Below, in pieces: positions 1-10,960 of a stretch of 64,000 nt of DNA. Under the pieces are notes generated by a model that worked only from the letters and a program-made list of their open reading frames with translations, was not told the origin of the DNA and searched no databases. The first letter of the stretch is position 1. Each line of letters opens with the position of its first letter. This stretch comes from Paenibacillus sp. Lineage in GTDB: Bacteria > Bacillota > Bacilli > Paenibacillales > Paenibacillaceae. A program made the translations under genes and the position numbers. The stretch is from assembly GCA_023512345.1 (NCBI GenBank), contig JAILZT010000002.1:372001-436000 (forward strand), in the 5' to 3' direction.

Positions 1-1054
1 AAGAGTGTACAAATACAGTCTCTCCTATTTTGGGCGTCGCAAGCCGTGTACCACGTTCCTTTGCTGCTGCCCAGGCGCGCTCTACCGGATCTGTCCAATC
101 ATGCAAAGCAAGTGTAAACGCCGCCCAGTGAATGGGGATCATCAGCTTCCCTTGAACATCAAGATGAGCTTGTATCGTCTGTTCAGGCATCATATGAATG
201 GCTGCCCAGCGCGTATCATACTGGCCGCATTCCATTAAAGTCAAATCAAACGGCCCGTACTTATTACCGATCTCCACGAAATGAGGACCATATCCACTAT
301 CCCCACTAAAAAATATGTTACTGGTGTCTCCACTAATCACCCATGAACACCACAATGTAGAATTACGATCCAGCAGACTTCTGCCGGAAAAATGCCGGGC
401 TGGGGTACATACCAGCTTCAGTCCTTGAAACTGGAACTCTTCCCACCAATCATGCTCCTCAATCCGTTCCCGTTCAATGCCCCACCTTATTAGATGGGCT
501 CCAACCCCTAATGGAACAATAAATCTTTTAGCCTTGTCCTTTAAGGCATGGATAGATCCATAATCAAGATGGTCATAATGGTCATGCGAGAGCAATACGG
601 CATCCAGCGAAGGAAGATCACGGATCTCAATGGGAAGCTTCTTGCTATAGCGCCGCCCTCCTATTATAGGAAAGGGAGATGGGGAGGTTCCAAGCATAGG
701 ATCCAAAAATAGAGTAACCCCATTTACCTCCAGCAATACAGCAGAATGGCCGAACCAGGTCACCTTTGTATCTTGAACTCCTTGGGCAAGCTGTAATGAT
801 TCCGACAATAGTTCCTGACCAGGTTTGGAACGCGGGTTCCCTTTAATGAATTCTCCTAAAATAGAGAGCGTACTCCGCAAGCTGTTGTCCATGACGGTAG
901 GAATCTGATTCAGAAACTTACCGTTAGCATAATTGGGTGAATTTTGCCGACTATTCTTCGGGGTTCTTCCTCCAAAGGACGGGTAATAGATCATTACCAT
1001 ATAGGCAGCTGTAAGGATCACTCCGATAATCGCTGCAATAATAATTAGGGCCAT
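1..1054 (-). CDS. MBL-fold metallohydrolase, NAPE-PLD/UlaG-like (3' end outside window)
   Basis: The minus-strand frame is open from an ATG at 1054 to the window edge, so the C-terminus is missing. The start has a good ribosome-binding site (AGAAGGA, about 8 bases upstream). Residues 1-22 form one hydrophobic helix, probably a membrane anchor. The metallo-beta-lactamase signature follows: a WFGHSA strand-turn, FLDPML, and the metal-binding motif SHDHYDHLDY, then ARHFSGR and a GDSGYGPHF segment with the bridging Asp. This order is typical of N-acylphosphatidylethanolamine phospholipase D-like and UlaG-like hydrolases; the true substrate cannot be read from the sequence. It is divergent from gdhA. 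Family assignment is firm, function is not. Confidence 0.85.
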   Translation of the reverse strand, partial: MALIIIAAIIGVILTAAYMVMIYYPSFGGRTPKNSRQNSPNYANGKFLNQIPTVMDNSLRSTLSILGEFIKGNPRSKPGQELLSESLQLAQGVQDTKVTWFGHSAVLLEVNGVTLFLDPMLGTSPSPFPIIGGRRYSKKLPIEIRDLPSLDAVLLSHDHYDHLDYGSIHALKDKAKRFIVPLGVGAHLIRWGIERERIEEHDWWEEFQFQGLKLVCTPARHFSGRSLLDRNSTLWCSWVISGDTSNIFFSGDSGYGPHFVEIGNKYGPFDLTLMECGQYDTRWAAIHMMPEQTIQAHLDVQGKLMIPIHWAAFTLALHDWTDPVERAWAAAKERGTRLATPKIGETVFVHS

Positions 1055-1098
1055 TCCGTAATCCTTCTCTCCTGCTATAAAATGGTGGTTCTTAATTT

Positions 1099-1128
1099 AT
1101 TATAGAACAGTCGGGTTCCTTACTTCAA
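1099..1128 (-). promoter_or_regulatory. Candidate sigma-A promoter of the MBL-fold gene
   Basis: On the minus strand TTGAAG (1128-1123) is separated by 18 bases from TATAAT (1104-1099), about 45 bases upstream of the start codon at 1054. The -10 is a perfect match; the -35 matches 4 of 6. Confidence 0.55.
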
Positions 1129-1200
1129 TTTTGGCGGGCAGCCAAAAAGGGTTGTGGGAAGTGTTCAATTATGACAAGATAAATCTAAATCCCAATATAA

Positions 1201-2604
<1,404 letters not shown>

Positions 2605-2613
2605 TTTAACAGA

Positions 2614-2662
2614 AACAAAGAGTCCTCGCACCGTGTTCTTCACGATACGTGGACTCTTTGTT
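2614..2662. terminator. Bidirectional terminator between gdhA and the HAD gene
   Basis: A perfect 12-bp inverted repeat (AACAAAGAGTCC at 2614-2625, GGACTCTTTGTT at 2651-2662) lies between convergent genes. T/A-rich flanks are short, so termination strength is uncertain. Confidence 0.7.
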
Positions 2663-2669
2663 GCATCTT

Positions 2670-3383
2670 CTATTTCTCCCAGCCGGGAATTTGCCGTATA
2701 TCCCCATCCCAGATCTGAACATTACTGCTCACTTCCATATTAGAGGGAGAAGAGACAGTATGTATATAACAGGAGTCCATGCCCACATTATTTGCACCTG
2801 CAATATCTGTCCGCGGATCATTGCCGATCATAATGGCTGCGCTCAAATCGGCACCATAAGTATCCGCTAAATAATGATAAAACAACGGATCCGGCTTACT
2901 CACTCCGGCTACAGAGGAAATCGCAATCCCATCAAATTTATCTAATATGTCCAGCATAGTCAGCTCAGCTTCGATGAATGTCTTCTGGCCGTTGGAGAGC
3001 AGAAATACTTTTTTACCTTGCTCTCTTAACGATTGTAGAATTTCCGGAACTCCGTCATATAAGGAAATATGAATCATGGACAGCGTCCGCAGCCATCTTA
3101 CCGTCTCCTGCAGCCAGGCTTCACTAGGTTCCACTCCCCATTGACGAGCGAGAGATCGAAAAACTTCCTCCATTACAAAGTCAGGAAACTGACAGTTTTC
3201 CGCGGCCTCCGCAAGCTGTACATCTCTTTCTAACAGGAACTTCTCTTGCAGCTCCGCCCCCGTTACCGTCATACCGTGATAGCCAAAGTGAAGAGCCAGC
3301 TTCTCCCAGACCTCGGGAGCTTCTTCATCTGTCTCTATATCGATTAGAGTGCCATACAGATCAAAAACATACGTTTGATACAT
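2670..3383 (-). CDS. HAD-superfamily hydrolase (YjjG/haloacid dehalogenase type)
   Basis: A cytosolic phosphatase-like enzyme of 237 residues. Motif I is FDLYGTLID (nucleophile Asp8, with Tyr at the +2 position as in dehalogenase-type members), motif II is LLSNGQ, the motif III Lys is in KPDP, and motif IV is GNDPRTDIAGA. A helical cap domain sits between motifs I and II, so it is subclass IA. The substrate is unknown; YjjG relatives dephosphorylate nucleotides. The start has an AAAGGAGAG ribosome-binding site. It is the last gene of the DUF2339-DUF3999 operon, 15 bases after the DUF3999 start-side neighbour ends, so it may act with that membrane pair, which is only inference. Confidence 0.9.
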   Translation of the reverse strand: MYQTYVFDLYGTLIDIETDEEAPEVWEKLALHFGYHGMTVTGAELQEKFLLERDVQLAEAAENCQFPDFVMEEVFRSLARQWGVEPSEAWLQETVRWLRTLSMIHISLYDGVPEILQSLREQGKKVFLLSNGQKTFIEAELTMLDILDKFDGIAISSVAGVSKPDPLFYHYLADTYGADLSAAIMIGNDPRTDIAGANNVGMDSCYIHTVSSPSNMEVSSNVQIWDGDIRQIPGWEK

Positions 3384-3398
3384 ACGTAAAACTCTCCT

Positions 3399-4664
3399 TT
3401 ATTGGGCCTTCATTTTCCGAGCCAGAATGATAATAAGCAGCAGCGATACTACAATAATAACGGCATTAAACCCCATTTTGTTAAAAAATCCATTAGACTT
3501 CGCTGAAGTTATTTCCTTGAGAACTGTATTTTCCGCTCCAAGTGTAGCAAGCCCCACATCTCCCGCCTCTATCAGATCCTTGAAGTTGGATATATCATAC
3601 TGCGGTGTAGAAGCCTCTACATTTCCATAGCGGAGTTGGTAAGGCCCTGCCCCAGATTCTGCAAAAACAAGCTTATCTACTAAATACTCCGTGTTAATAC
3701 CTGAGATCTTAATCGGTGCATCGTCGTGATTATAAATTATTATCTTAAAGGAGGAGGTAACTACCGTTGAGGGAACAATATCTGCAGCCTCAATCCGAGC
3801 ATCCTTAAAATCCATCCGATAGAGCTCCCCGCTCCCCTTCGTTCCAATACCCTTCCCACTATCATCAAGCAGTTCATAGCTCCGAGTGAAATTTCCTGAA
3901 CTTTGCAAAATTATTTTGGACACCTTCAGGTGGTCCTTGTTATGAACGTTAATCTCTGTCCGATTACCCTCTTGCTTAATCTCGTAGTTTGGTGTTTGCA
4001 GTCGTAGGTAGCTTGTCATCCTGAGCTCCCTGTTATTATGAAGCAACTGCAGCTTGCCAAAATTAAGATTCTCGATATTATCTTTTACAAGGAGTCGGAA
4101 ATGGCTGAACTTATAGGTAGCTTCCAGCTCAATGCGATTCTGGTTTAACCCGTCTGTGGAGTAGAGATCGCTTTTCTTTAAAAGCTCCCACGTGTTGCCA
4201 TCGTAGCTACCGAATACCTGCACATGCTTCAAAAAAGCCTCTTCCGGAAGGTCAAACACTAATGTATTACCTTGAATATCCGTATTCTCTCGAATCGGTA
4301 TAATTTTATAATCGAATAAAGTGTCCCTGCCCTTTCTTGCCGTACGCACCAAACTGGAAGTATAAGAGACCACACTCTCTTCTATAGCTTCGGCCTCACT
4401 ATCAATATAAAAGGGGATAAACTCCCCGCTTCCGTTCATAATCCGTAGATCCCTTAAATCAACAGCCGCCTGTCCGTACACCTCATTATCCAAATAAAAG
4501 TGTTGATAGGCAGCCTTGCTTTCCAGTTCAATCTGCTTCGAAAACCGCCAAGAAGTACTTCCGGGTTCTTTCGCAGCAGCGAAACCATCGATAGGGATGC
4601 TTAGACTGATTAGGCACAGTAACAGCACCAGACTAACTTTCAAGATCACTCTCAGTCGCTGCAT
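3399..4664 (-). CDS. DUF3999-like membrane-anchored extracytoplasmic protein
   Basis: 421 residues from an ATG at 4664 with a textbook GGAGGAG site; a longer reading frame begins 27 codons earlier but has no such site. It has an N-terminal signal peptide (hydrophobic stretch about 7-24, cleavage near GFAAA), a long beta-rich extracytoplasmic body and a C-terminal transmembrane helix (IIVVSLLLIIILA) followed by a short basic tail. This layout and the upstream DUF2339 neighbour match the DUF3999 family, whose function is unknown. Its start overlaps the end of the DUF2339 gene by 32 bases, which suggests translational coupling and a shared complex. Confidence 0.75.
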   Translation of the reverse strand: MQRLRVILKVSLVLLLCLISLSIPIDGFAAAKEPGSTSWRFSKQIELESKAAYQHFYLDNEVYGQAAVDLRDLRIMNGSGEFIPFYIDSEAEAIEESVVSYTSSLVRTARKGRDTLFDYKIIPIRENTDIQGNTLVFDLPEEAFLKHVQVFGSYDGNTWELLKKSDLYSTDGLNQNRIELEATYKFSHFRLLVKDNIENLNFGKLQLLHNNRELRMTSYLRLQTPNYEIKQEGNRTEINVHNKDHLKVSKIILQSSGNFTRSYELLDDSGKGIGTKGSGELYRMDFKDARIEAADIVPSTVVTSSFKIIIYNHDDAPIKISGINTEYLVDKLVFAESGAGPYQLRYGNVEASTPQYDISNFKDLIEAGDVGLATLGAENTVLKEITSAKSNGFFNKMGFNAVIIVVSLLLIIILARKMKAQ

Positions 4665-7200
4665 GGGTCTCCTCCATTCTGTTCGAGACCTTTTGATACA
4701 AGTAGGAAATGCCAAGCAGACACACCCCAAAGCTGAAGTAAGCAATGATTTTACTGCCTGTGTTCAGGAGGCTCAAGTCGTATAGCAGCAGCTTGCCCGT
4801 CGCCAGTAAGGTTAACCCCAGACCAAATCGACGGATATATACGTATCTTTTGCGGAATCCATACATGATGAATAACACTGCTAGCAGTAGATACACAAGG
4901 CTAAAGATTAACCCCGCATCGTCCAACTGTAGTTGAACACCCAGAAACGCTGTAATGATGCCAAGCAAATAGACTCCCATTATGACTGGATACAGTTCGA
5001 TACTCTTATATTGTCGCTGTATGATAGCGATCAACAAATCACGGCCGCTAAACCACACAAAGAGATTAAAGACAATCAGGATGCCCAATACGATATAATC
5101 CTCCCCCGTATTTTGGACAAAGTCACCCTTCAAACTCGGCAGCCCTACAGTAATGGCAATACAAATAGCGTAGCTGCATCCATACAGAAACATTGTAAAA
5201 TATTTGATGACCAAATCATACATAACCCTCGCCTTGGGTAGTACATAAGCTAACACAATGGATACAACTGCATAGATTAGCCAAGTGTAGAACGTTGTAT
5301 ACGGGTAATTCCCCGGTACAATCAGCTTATACAGATATCTTGATTCATACAAAAAGTAAGCCCAGACATTTACTATCGCCGCATATTTGAACCAAACCGC
5401 CCATTTAATCTCTTGCAGGCTGCTATACTGCAGAACGTTATTCCGTGTGTGCCGTACAGCGTACAACAGAGCTATGACCAGCATCCCCCCCGTAATAAAG
5501 GTATACTTGAGCGAAAAATAGGGGTCGCTATAATTTAAGAATGTACCTTCAGACAAGACATGGAGAGGGACATTCACTCCAAAAAAAGTACCCAGACAGA
5601 GCAGCATAATCCCCCAGCCTGTTCGCTCCATTCCTTTGAATCGATTTAGATTTCCGTATAAAGTTAGCACAACCGCTTCTACCAACCAGCCTATGGACCA
5701 CCATGCTTCTCCAAATTGATATGGAATCATCAATACAGCAAAGGTCAATGAGGTCGCATAGAAAAGCAGCATACTCTCCTTTTCCTGCGGCATGAGCTTT
5801 TCCAGGGTCCGTCCAAGGCCTAGATACATCAGGCATAAGAAGAGCGCTAACCCGCCTTTGTATTCTGTAAGTCCAGCATTTACAAATAGATCATACAAAA
5901 TTCCACAGCTAATGACGGTATTGAGAACCAATAAGGATAAATCCCACCAGGATAGCTTCGAGCGATATTTGAACGGATACCATAGCGTAATGCCCAGATA
6001 CATCCCAAAAGTCAAAACCGCATACAGCATGCTAATGCCATTACTATCTGACAAGGATATCAGCAACAACATCGAGGGAGCATTAAAGAGAAAGCTGATG
6101 TAGTTGACGATAATCCAGCGTTTTCGAAAAGAAATCAACAGAATAAATATGTTCAGCAGGAACAAGTAGCCCATGGCGACATAGACCGCACTGCCGGTAA
6201 GGCCAAAAGCACCTATGTAAGAAAATAAAGGCAGATAGCCCCCGATAAGCCCAAGAGAACAAATACTCCGAGATTCATACCTTAGGGACAATAACACGGC
6301 GGTCAAAGTGACCAGTACCGACAAGGTTATCCCCACAAAAATACTTATAATGTCCAGTAAAAAGTAGCTGTAAAAGATGGATCCATACAATACGGAAATC
6401 CCGCCTCCAAGCAAGCCTAATGCAAACGAGCCTTTCCCTTTGCGGAAAAGCCACTCCCCGGCACCCAGCATAACAGCCCCCAGCAGGAAAAAAGCACTTC
6501 CTTTCATATATCCGGTGAACCAATTCGAATAGGTGTACTTAAACCCTGCTCCTACAGCCAAAATAAACAGAAGGATAGCAATTCTATTGATCCAATGAAG
6601 GCCAATCTTCATTTCGATTTGATTTTGCTTTCTTCTCCGGAGAAGAACCTCTTCACTAACTTCCTCTGCAGCAAAACTGTTCAGTTTGTCGTCCATACCT
6701 GACAGCACTTTTTGCTCCGTTTCTTTTTGGAGCTGGCGTCGAAGCTGGATTCTCTCATCTAACTCTGCAGATATCCCGCTAAGTTTCTCAACAATCTCTG
6801 ATTTCTCATCACCCAGTTGTCGGGACGCAGTCGTGTAAAAGTGTTCAATCCTGTGCTTAACTACCCTTTCAAAGGCGGTCAATCGGTCCGTGTAGGATTT
6901 GCTTTGGGATGCAAAGTAGGTCTGCAGCTTCTGGCGGGACACCTTTAGAATATTAAGTTTCTCATCCATAACCTGCTCCGTGATCGAAATCCTCAACTCC
7001 GAATTCTCCTGTTGGAGCTCTCCAACTTGTACCTTTAGCTTTTCCAAGGCTAGTCTATGTTCCTCATATTGCTTCTTCAGTTGTTCATTCTCGTTCGCTA
7101 AATCATGGCTCTCGTATTCCGTGACTAACGCCTGATAGTCCCTGGCAAGTCTGTCCTGCTGCTGTTTCATGGATCTCAAGCGTTCTCTGAATTGCTCCAT
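4633..7200 (-). CDS. DUF2339 polytopic membrane protein with N-terminal coiled coil
   Basis: About 855 residues. The first ~135 residues are heptad-rich and charged (likely coiled coil), followed by a basic linker and then a very long series of hydrophobic helices to near the C-terminus, more than 20 by eye. This is the DUF2339 architecture; no activity is known. ATG at 7200 was chosen over a GTG two codons earlier because GGAGGG lies five bases before the ATG but abuts the GTG. It opens an operon with the DUF3999 protein and a HAD hydrolase. The C-terminal cytosolic tail is short and acidic. Confidence 0.85.
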   Translation of the reverse strand: MEQFRERLRSMKQQQDRLARDYQALVTEYESHDLANENEQLKKQYEEHRLALEKLKVQVGELQQENSELRISITEQVMDEKLNILKVSRQKLQTYFASQSKSYTDRLTAFERVVKHRIEHFYTTASRQLGDEKSEIVEKLSGISAELDERIQLRRQLQKETEQKVLSGMDDKLNSFAAEEVSEEVLLRRRKQNQIEMKIGLHWINRIAILLFILAVGAGFKYTYSNWFTGYMKGSAFFLLGAVMLGAGEWLFRKGKGSFALGLLGGGISVLYGSIFYSYFLLDIISIFVGITLSVLVTLTAVLLSLRYESRSICSLGLIGGYLPLFSYIGAFGLTGSAVYVAMGYLFLLNIFILLISFRKRWIIVNYISFLFNAPSMLLLISLSDSNGISMLYAVLTFGMYLGITLWYPFKYRSKLSWWDLSLLVLNTVISCGILYDLFVNAGLTEYKGGLALFLCLMYLGLGRTLEKLMPQEKESMLLFYATSLTFAVLMIPYQFGEAWWSIGWLVEAVVLTLYGNLNRFKGMERTGWGIMLLCLGTFFGVNVPLHVLSEGTFLNYSDPYFSLKYTFITGGMLVIALLYAVRHTRNNVLQYSSLQEIKWAVWFKYAAIVNVWAYFLYESRYLYKLIVPGNYPYTTFYTWLIYAVVSIVLAYVLPKARVMYDLVIKYFTMFLYGCSYAICIAITVGLPSLKGDFVQNTGEDYIVLGILIVFNLFVWFSGRDLLIAIIQRQYKSIELYPVIMGVYLLGIITAFLGVQLQLDDAGLIFSLVYLLLAVLFIMYGFRKRYVYIRRFGLGLTLLATGKLLLYDLSLLNTGSKIIAYFSFGVCLLGISYLYQKVSNRMEETHAATESDLES

Positions 7201-7265
7201 TAGCACCCTCCGATGTAAAGTATTGTTAATATTTTCATTTTACTACATATAGGCCCGTAGGCTAT

Positions 7266-7306
7266 TAAAAAAGACCAGAACTTCTATGAGGATAGAGTCT
7301 GGTCTT
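7266..7306 (-). terminator. Rho-independent terminator of the GGDEF gene
   Basis: On the minus strand AAGACCAGA (7306-7298) pairs with TCTGGTCTT (7279-7271), followed by a T run, just after the GGDEF stop codon. Confidence 0.8.
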
Positions 7307-7323
7307 ATATGTATGGAACGAAT

Positions 7324-8889
7324 CTAGGCCTTCTTAAAAATAGGCGGGCTTCCAAGGGTAACTCTGTTCTTTCCTGTGGCCTTGGACATATATAGCGCTT
7401 CGTCCGCCTGCCGGTATAAGTCCTCGAAGCTGGCACCCGTATGTTCTGAATAGGAAATCCCGACACTCACAGTAAACTGGATCATGTGTCCATCGTTTAA
7501 TTTTACGACATGGTCTCCCATCTTCGTCCTGAATGCCTCAGCCTCTTCCAATGCCGCGTTCTCATCACTAGCAAAGAAGCATACCGCAAACTCCTCCCCA
7601 CCGACTCTTCCAACAATACCCTTTTTCCGGTATATATGCTGGATTCTCTCTGAAAAAGCGATCAGCGCCTGATCCCCCGCCAAATGTCCGTAGGTATCAT
7701 TAATGTATTTGAAATCATCAATGTCAATTAGCAGCATAGCCATGCCTGCCCCGCCATGTGTACTATGATTCTTAACCAACCGCATGAAATGCCTTCGATT
7801 AAACAGTCCGGTCAGATCATCAACCGTCGCCTGATGGACAAGCTCACGTTCATAACGCTTTTTATCGCTGCGGTCACTAATAATAATTAGCATTCCCGCA
7901 GTATTATCATTGTTCCGTTCTGTTGGAATCAACGTTATCCCATAGCAGGTACCGTCTTGGCCAGGAAGATCAATTTCGAAGTCCCCTTCTTTTCTTTGCT
8001 TGTAATGACTATGTATATTCCAGTGTTTGTCGAGCAAAGCGTGGATGCTCTGTCCCACCCAGGTCTTATTAGGTTGCCTCGAAATATCCGATAGAAAGGA
8101 TCCCCCCGCAGCGTTAATATCAAGGATCTTATCGCCTGAGTCCGTAAGGATAATCCCATCCTTCATATTCTCAAAGATGTGATCCTTAGCCAAGGGGTAA
8201 GAAGAGGCGTTGGGATCACGGAAGATCGTGAAATAAGCGGTTAAGGTAGCCGGCAGTATGACCATTGCTGTGAAGCCAGTAATCTTTATTTTTAGAACTG
8301 GAAGCAAAAAAACAGTAACCACTGGAATAAGCAGACCTGCCAGCATTGTGATATTCCGTCTAAAATAAGGTCGCGGTGCTCTTATCAGCGCAAGAGTCAG
8401 GAGCAAGGCAGCATATAGGCTGAATAGCTGATCATACGCAATAAACAGCATACTTAACCAAGTAGGCTGAACTGAAATTCCACTAATCCCAGCAATCGTA
8501 TCAATCCCTACGTAACTGCGCATCAGATGATGGTAGGAGTCCGTAAAGATGAATAGAATATCCATCACCACCGGAATTGAAAACAAGGCAAGTCTTTTGG
8601 ATAATCCTGCGGGGGGGCGGGCTACATAATCCTTAACAACCGCATAGGTAAAAAGTGTACTGAAAAACAGCGGGATTTGCTGCACATTTCTCCACCATAA
8701 CTTGGCAGCGAATGAAGTAGAGATAATCTCAGCTGCCGTTGAAGCAAATATCAAACCAACAATGATCATTAAAATCCAAAGATAACGCCTTCCGGGAGTC
8801 TTTCGGTATTTATGAGAGCTAATACCCATATAGAGACTGAGCACACTGCCCATTAATAAATAATACGGATATCCCTGCATCAACGGCAT
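7324..8889 (-). CDS. 7TM-PAS-GGDEF diguanylate cyclase
   Basis: 521 residues: an N-terminal block of about seven membrane helices (about 5-215) of the histidine-kinase N-terminal 7TM type, a PAS-like domain (about 225-340), and a GGDEF domain with an intact RVGGEEF active site near 430-435. It should make cyclic di-GMP from two GTP at the membrane. The usual allosteric I-site RxxD five residues before the active site reads RKKG, so product inhibition is probably lost. ATG at 8889 with AGGAG nine bases upstream. It stands alone between terminators. Confidence 0.9.
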   Translation of the reverse strand: MPLMQGYPYYLLMGSVLSLYMGISSHKYRKTPGRRYLWILMIIVGLIFASTAAEIISTSFAAKLWWRNVQQIPLFFSTLFTYAVVKDYVARPPAGLSKRLALFSIPVVMDILFIFTDSYHHLMRSYVGIDTIAGISGISVQPTWLSMLFIAYDQLFSLYAALLLTLALIRAPRPYFRRNITMLAGLLIPVVTVFLLPVLKIKITGFTAMVILPATLTAYFTIFRDPNASSYPLAKDHIFENMKDGIILTDSGDKILDINAAGGSFLSDISRQPNKTWVGQSIHALLDKHWNIHSHYKQRKEGDFEIDLPGQDGTCYGITLIPTERNNDNTAGMLIIISDRSDKKRYERELVHQATVDDLTGLFNRRHFMRLVKNHSTHGGAGMAMLLIDIDDFKYINDTYGHLAGDQALIAFSERIQHIYRKKGIVGRVGGEEFAVCFFASDENAALEEAEAFRTKMGDHVVKLNDGHMIQFTVSVGISYSEHTGASFEDLYRQADEALYMSKATGKNRVTLGSPPIFKKA

Positions 8890-8971
8890 GTCATAAGTCT
8901 CCTATTTGAAAAACCATTTTCCCTCATTATATCCTACAATTTCCCACAATTGAATCTTTCTCACCCATAAA

Positions 8972-9005
8972 AATAAAAAAACAGCCGATGAAAAATCGAC
9001 TGTTT
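8972..9005 (-). terminator. Rho-independent terminator of the SNF transporter gene
   Basis: Minus-strand AAACAGTCGAT (9005-8995) and ATCGGCTGTTT (8989-8979) form a stem with one G-U pair, followed by a run of seven T and an AT-rich tail. Confidence 0.85.
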
Positions 9006-9016
9006 CTTTATTATTT

Positions 9017-10369
9017 CTAAAATTTGATTATACCCGCAGAGTGTAAAAATACGAACAGTACAAGGATTGGAGCTACAAAACGAAGCATGAACAACCAAAC
9101 GCGGAACCAAGCGCCTGTAAGACCCGCTTCTTGGCCGGCACCCTTCCAGAAGTAACCTGCAAACACAGTTACAGCTAATCCACCTAATGGCAGAATGATG
9201 TTGGAGGCAATGAAGTCCATCCAATCAAAGAATGATTTACCTCCAAAGGTTAACCCTGGCACCAATCCAAAGGATAAGGCTGCCGGAAGCCCCAGAAGGA
9301 AACAGCCTGCAATAATAATCCATACTGCTGTACTTCTTGATAATTTCCAACGTTCTATTGCATAGGCTACAGGAACCTCAATTAGTGATACGGTCGATGT
9401 CAATGCAGCTATAGCAAGCAGGATGAAGAATAAACCGCCGAACAGCGCTCCAAATGGCATGGCCGAGAAAGCCGCTGGCAACGCAATAAATACAAGCGTA
9501 GGTCCCTGTGCCTGATCAATGCCAAAAGAAAAGGTCGTCGGGAAGATAATGAGACCGGCAATAAAGGCATACAATAAGTCTCCGCCACCAATCGCAAGCG
9601 TGGCAGCACCAAGTGATTGTTTACGGTTCACATAAGAGCCGTATGTCATCATGGCACCCATACCCAGGGAGAGAGAGAAAAAGGCATGTCCTAAGGCTAC
9701 CAATGCAGATTCAGGAGTCAGCTTGGAAAAGTCCGGTTTGAGGAAAAACTCGACTCCGGCTTCAGCACCCGGCAACGTCAATGCACGTACCATCAGAACT
9801 ACAAGTAAAACCAGCAATCCCGGAATAAGAACCTTATTAAACTTCTCTATACCCCCGGAGATTCCTCGGGCTACAATCCAGCCCGTAATTAAGAGTACAA
9901 CCCCCTGCCATATAATCGGGGTGTAACCAGAAATAAAGTTGCTGAACTGACCCCCGAAATCATCGTTTGCAAACAGTTTGCCACTAAATGCTTGAACTGC
10001 ATAATGAAGCGTCCATCCTGCTACAACGGCATAAAAAGACATAATCATAAATGCCCCTATAACGGATAACAACCCCATACCAGCCCATGACTTATGCCCG
10101 CCTACTTTAACGAATGAACTCGAAGCATTCCCCCGGCCCCCTCGGCCGATCGAAAGCTCAGCCAACAATACGGGTAAGCCTACCGCAACTAAACAGACGA
10201 TAAACAGCAGGAAAAACGCTGCTCCGCCGTATTGACCCGTAATATACGGAAATTTCCACATGTTACCTAGCCCTACTGCACTGCCTATTGCCGCCAATAT
10301 AAATCCGGATTTTGAGAATTGATCCGAAGTTTCAGACAGCTTTGTTTCATTCAATTTTTTCGTGCTCAT
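9017..10369 (-). CDS. Sodium-dependent transporter, SNF/NSS family
   Basis: A 450-residue member of the neurotransmitter:sodium symporter family (LeuT fold), which imports amino acids or similar solutes with sodium. The TM1 signature AAIGSAVGLGNMWKFPY is intact near the N-terminus, with the Gly-rich unwound segment, and about 11-12 hydrophobic helices follow. The ATG at 10369 (MSTKKLNE) is preferred to an upstream in-frame start 35 codons earlier, because AAGGAT lies just before it and bacterial homologues begin near here. It is monocistronic, with terminators on both sides. The substrate cannot be assigned. Confidence 0.9.
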   Translation of the reverse strand: MSTKKLNETKLSETSDQFSKSGFILAAIGSAVGLGNMWKFPYITGQYGGAAFFLLFIVCLVAVGLPVLLAELSIGRGGRGNASSSFVKVGGHKSWAGMGLLSVIGAFMIMSFYAVVAGWTLHYAVQAFSGKLFANDDFGGQFSNFISGYTPIIWQGVVLLITGWIVARGISGGIEKFNKVLIPGLLVLLVVLMVRALTLPGAEAGVEFFLKPDFSKLTPESALVALGHAFFSLSLGMGAMMTYGSYVNRKQSLGAATLAIGGGDLLYAFIAGLIIFPTTFSFGIDQAQGPTLVFIALPAAFSAMPFGALFGGLFFILLAIAALTSTVSLIEVPVAYAIERWKLSRSTAVWIIIAGCFLLGLPAALSFGLVPGLTFGGKSFFDWMDFIASNIILPLGGLAVTVFAGYFWKGAGQEAGLTGAWFRVWLFMLRFVAPILVLFVFLHSAGIIKF

Positions 10370-10509
10370 ATTATCCTTATCCCCCAGTTCATCTTCTTTC
10401 TTTAGCTTGTCTAATCGCTTTTCATAGTATACTAGCGAATGATACAGGTAGTACAGTGAAATGTTACCTAACATGTGACAATAATTTTACCAATTGAACG
10501 CATGAACGC

Positions 10510-10558
10510 AAAAAAGGACAATCCCGAGGGTTGAACCCGACCGGAATTGTCCTTTTTG
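10510..10558. terminator. Terminator after rpmE2
   Basis: AAAAAGGACAAT (10511-10522) pairs with ATTGTCCTTTTT (10546-10557). A- and T-runs on the two sides allow function in both directions; the gene served is rpmE2 on the minus strand. Confidence 0.85.
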
Positions 10559-10570
10559 TCTTCTAGCTTC

Positions 10571-10819
10571 TTATTTCTTTTGAGCCAGACGTTGTTTGAA
10601 CTTATCAACTCTACCGCCTGTTTCGGTATCTCTTTGCTTACCAGTATAGAACGGGTGTGATGCAGAACTTGCATCTACACGAATTACCGGGTAAGTGTTG
10701 CCATCTTCCCAAACCATGGTTTCACCACTTGATTTAGTCGAAGTACTCAAGAACTTGAAGCCAACGCTGGCATCTAAAAAGATAACCTGATTTGTCTTCG
10801 GATGTATGCCTTCTCTCAT
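10571..10819 (-). CDS. rpmE2: Ribosomal protein bL31, type B (zinc-free)
   Basis: 82 residues with the bL31B signatures [15 protein letters not shown] and VDKFKQR. The zinc-binding cysteines of type A L31 are absent, so this is the paralogue that replaces the zinc form when zinc is scarce; its exchange is under Zur control in Bacillus subtilis. A Zur-like operator lies about 100 bases upstream (10919-10939). An AGAGGG site precedes the ATG at 10819. It is transcribed alone between terminators. Confidence 0.95.
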   Translation of the reverse strand: MREGIHPKTNQVIFLDASVGFKFLSTSTKSSGETMVWEDGNTYPVIRVDASSASHPFYTGKQRDTETGGRVDKFKQRLAQKK

Positions 10820-10918
10820 TACAAAATCCCTCTTCCGTAAATAAATTGATCCTTCTTTACTGCTAAATACGAAGAACCTCTGCGATTCTAACTATAGTAT
10901 AACTCTTTGACAGAGATA

Positions 10919-10939
10919 AATGCGTAATATTTACGATTT
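10919..10939. promoter_or_regulatory. Zur-box-like operator upstream of rpmE2
   Basis: The core TGCGTAATATTTACGATTT, with the two bases before it, matches the Bacillus Zur box (AAATCGTAAT-N-ATTACGATTT) at 17 of 20 fixed positions by my alignment. The right half-site is perfect. Its position upstream of rpmE2 fits zinc-dependent repression. Confidence 0.75.
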
Positions 10940-10960
10940 AATAGACAAATAGCAGAAATA

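Noticed and set aside
10571..10819. Zinc-binding L31 (type A)
   Set aside because: The four Cys residues of type A are absent; the protein matches type B.
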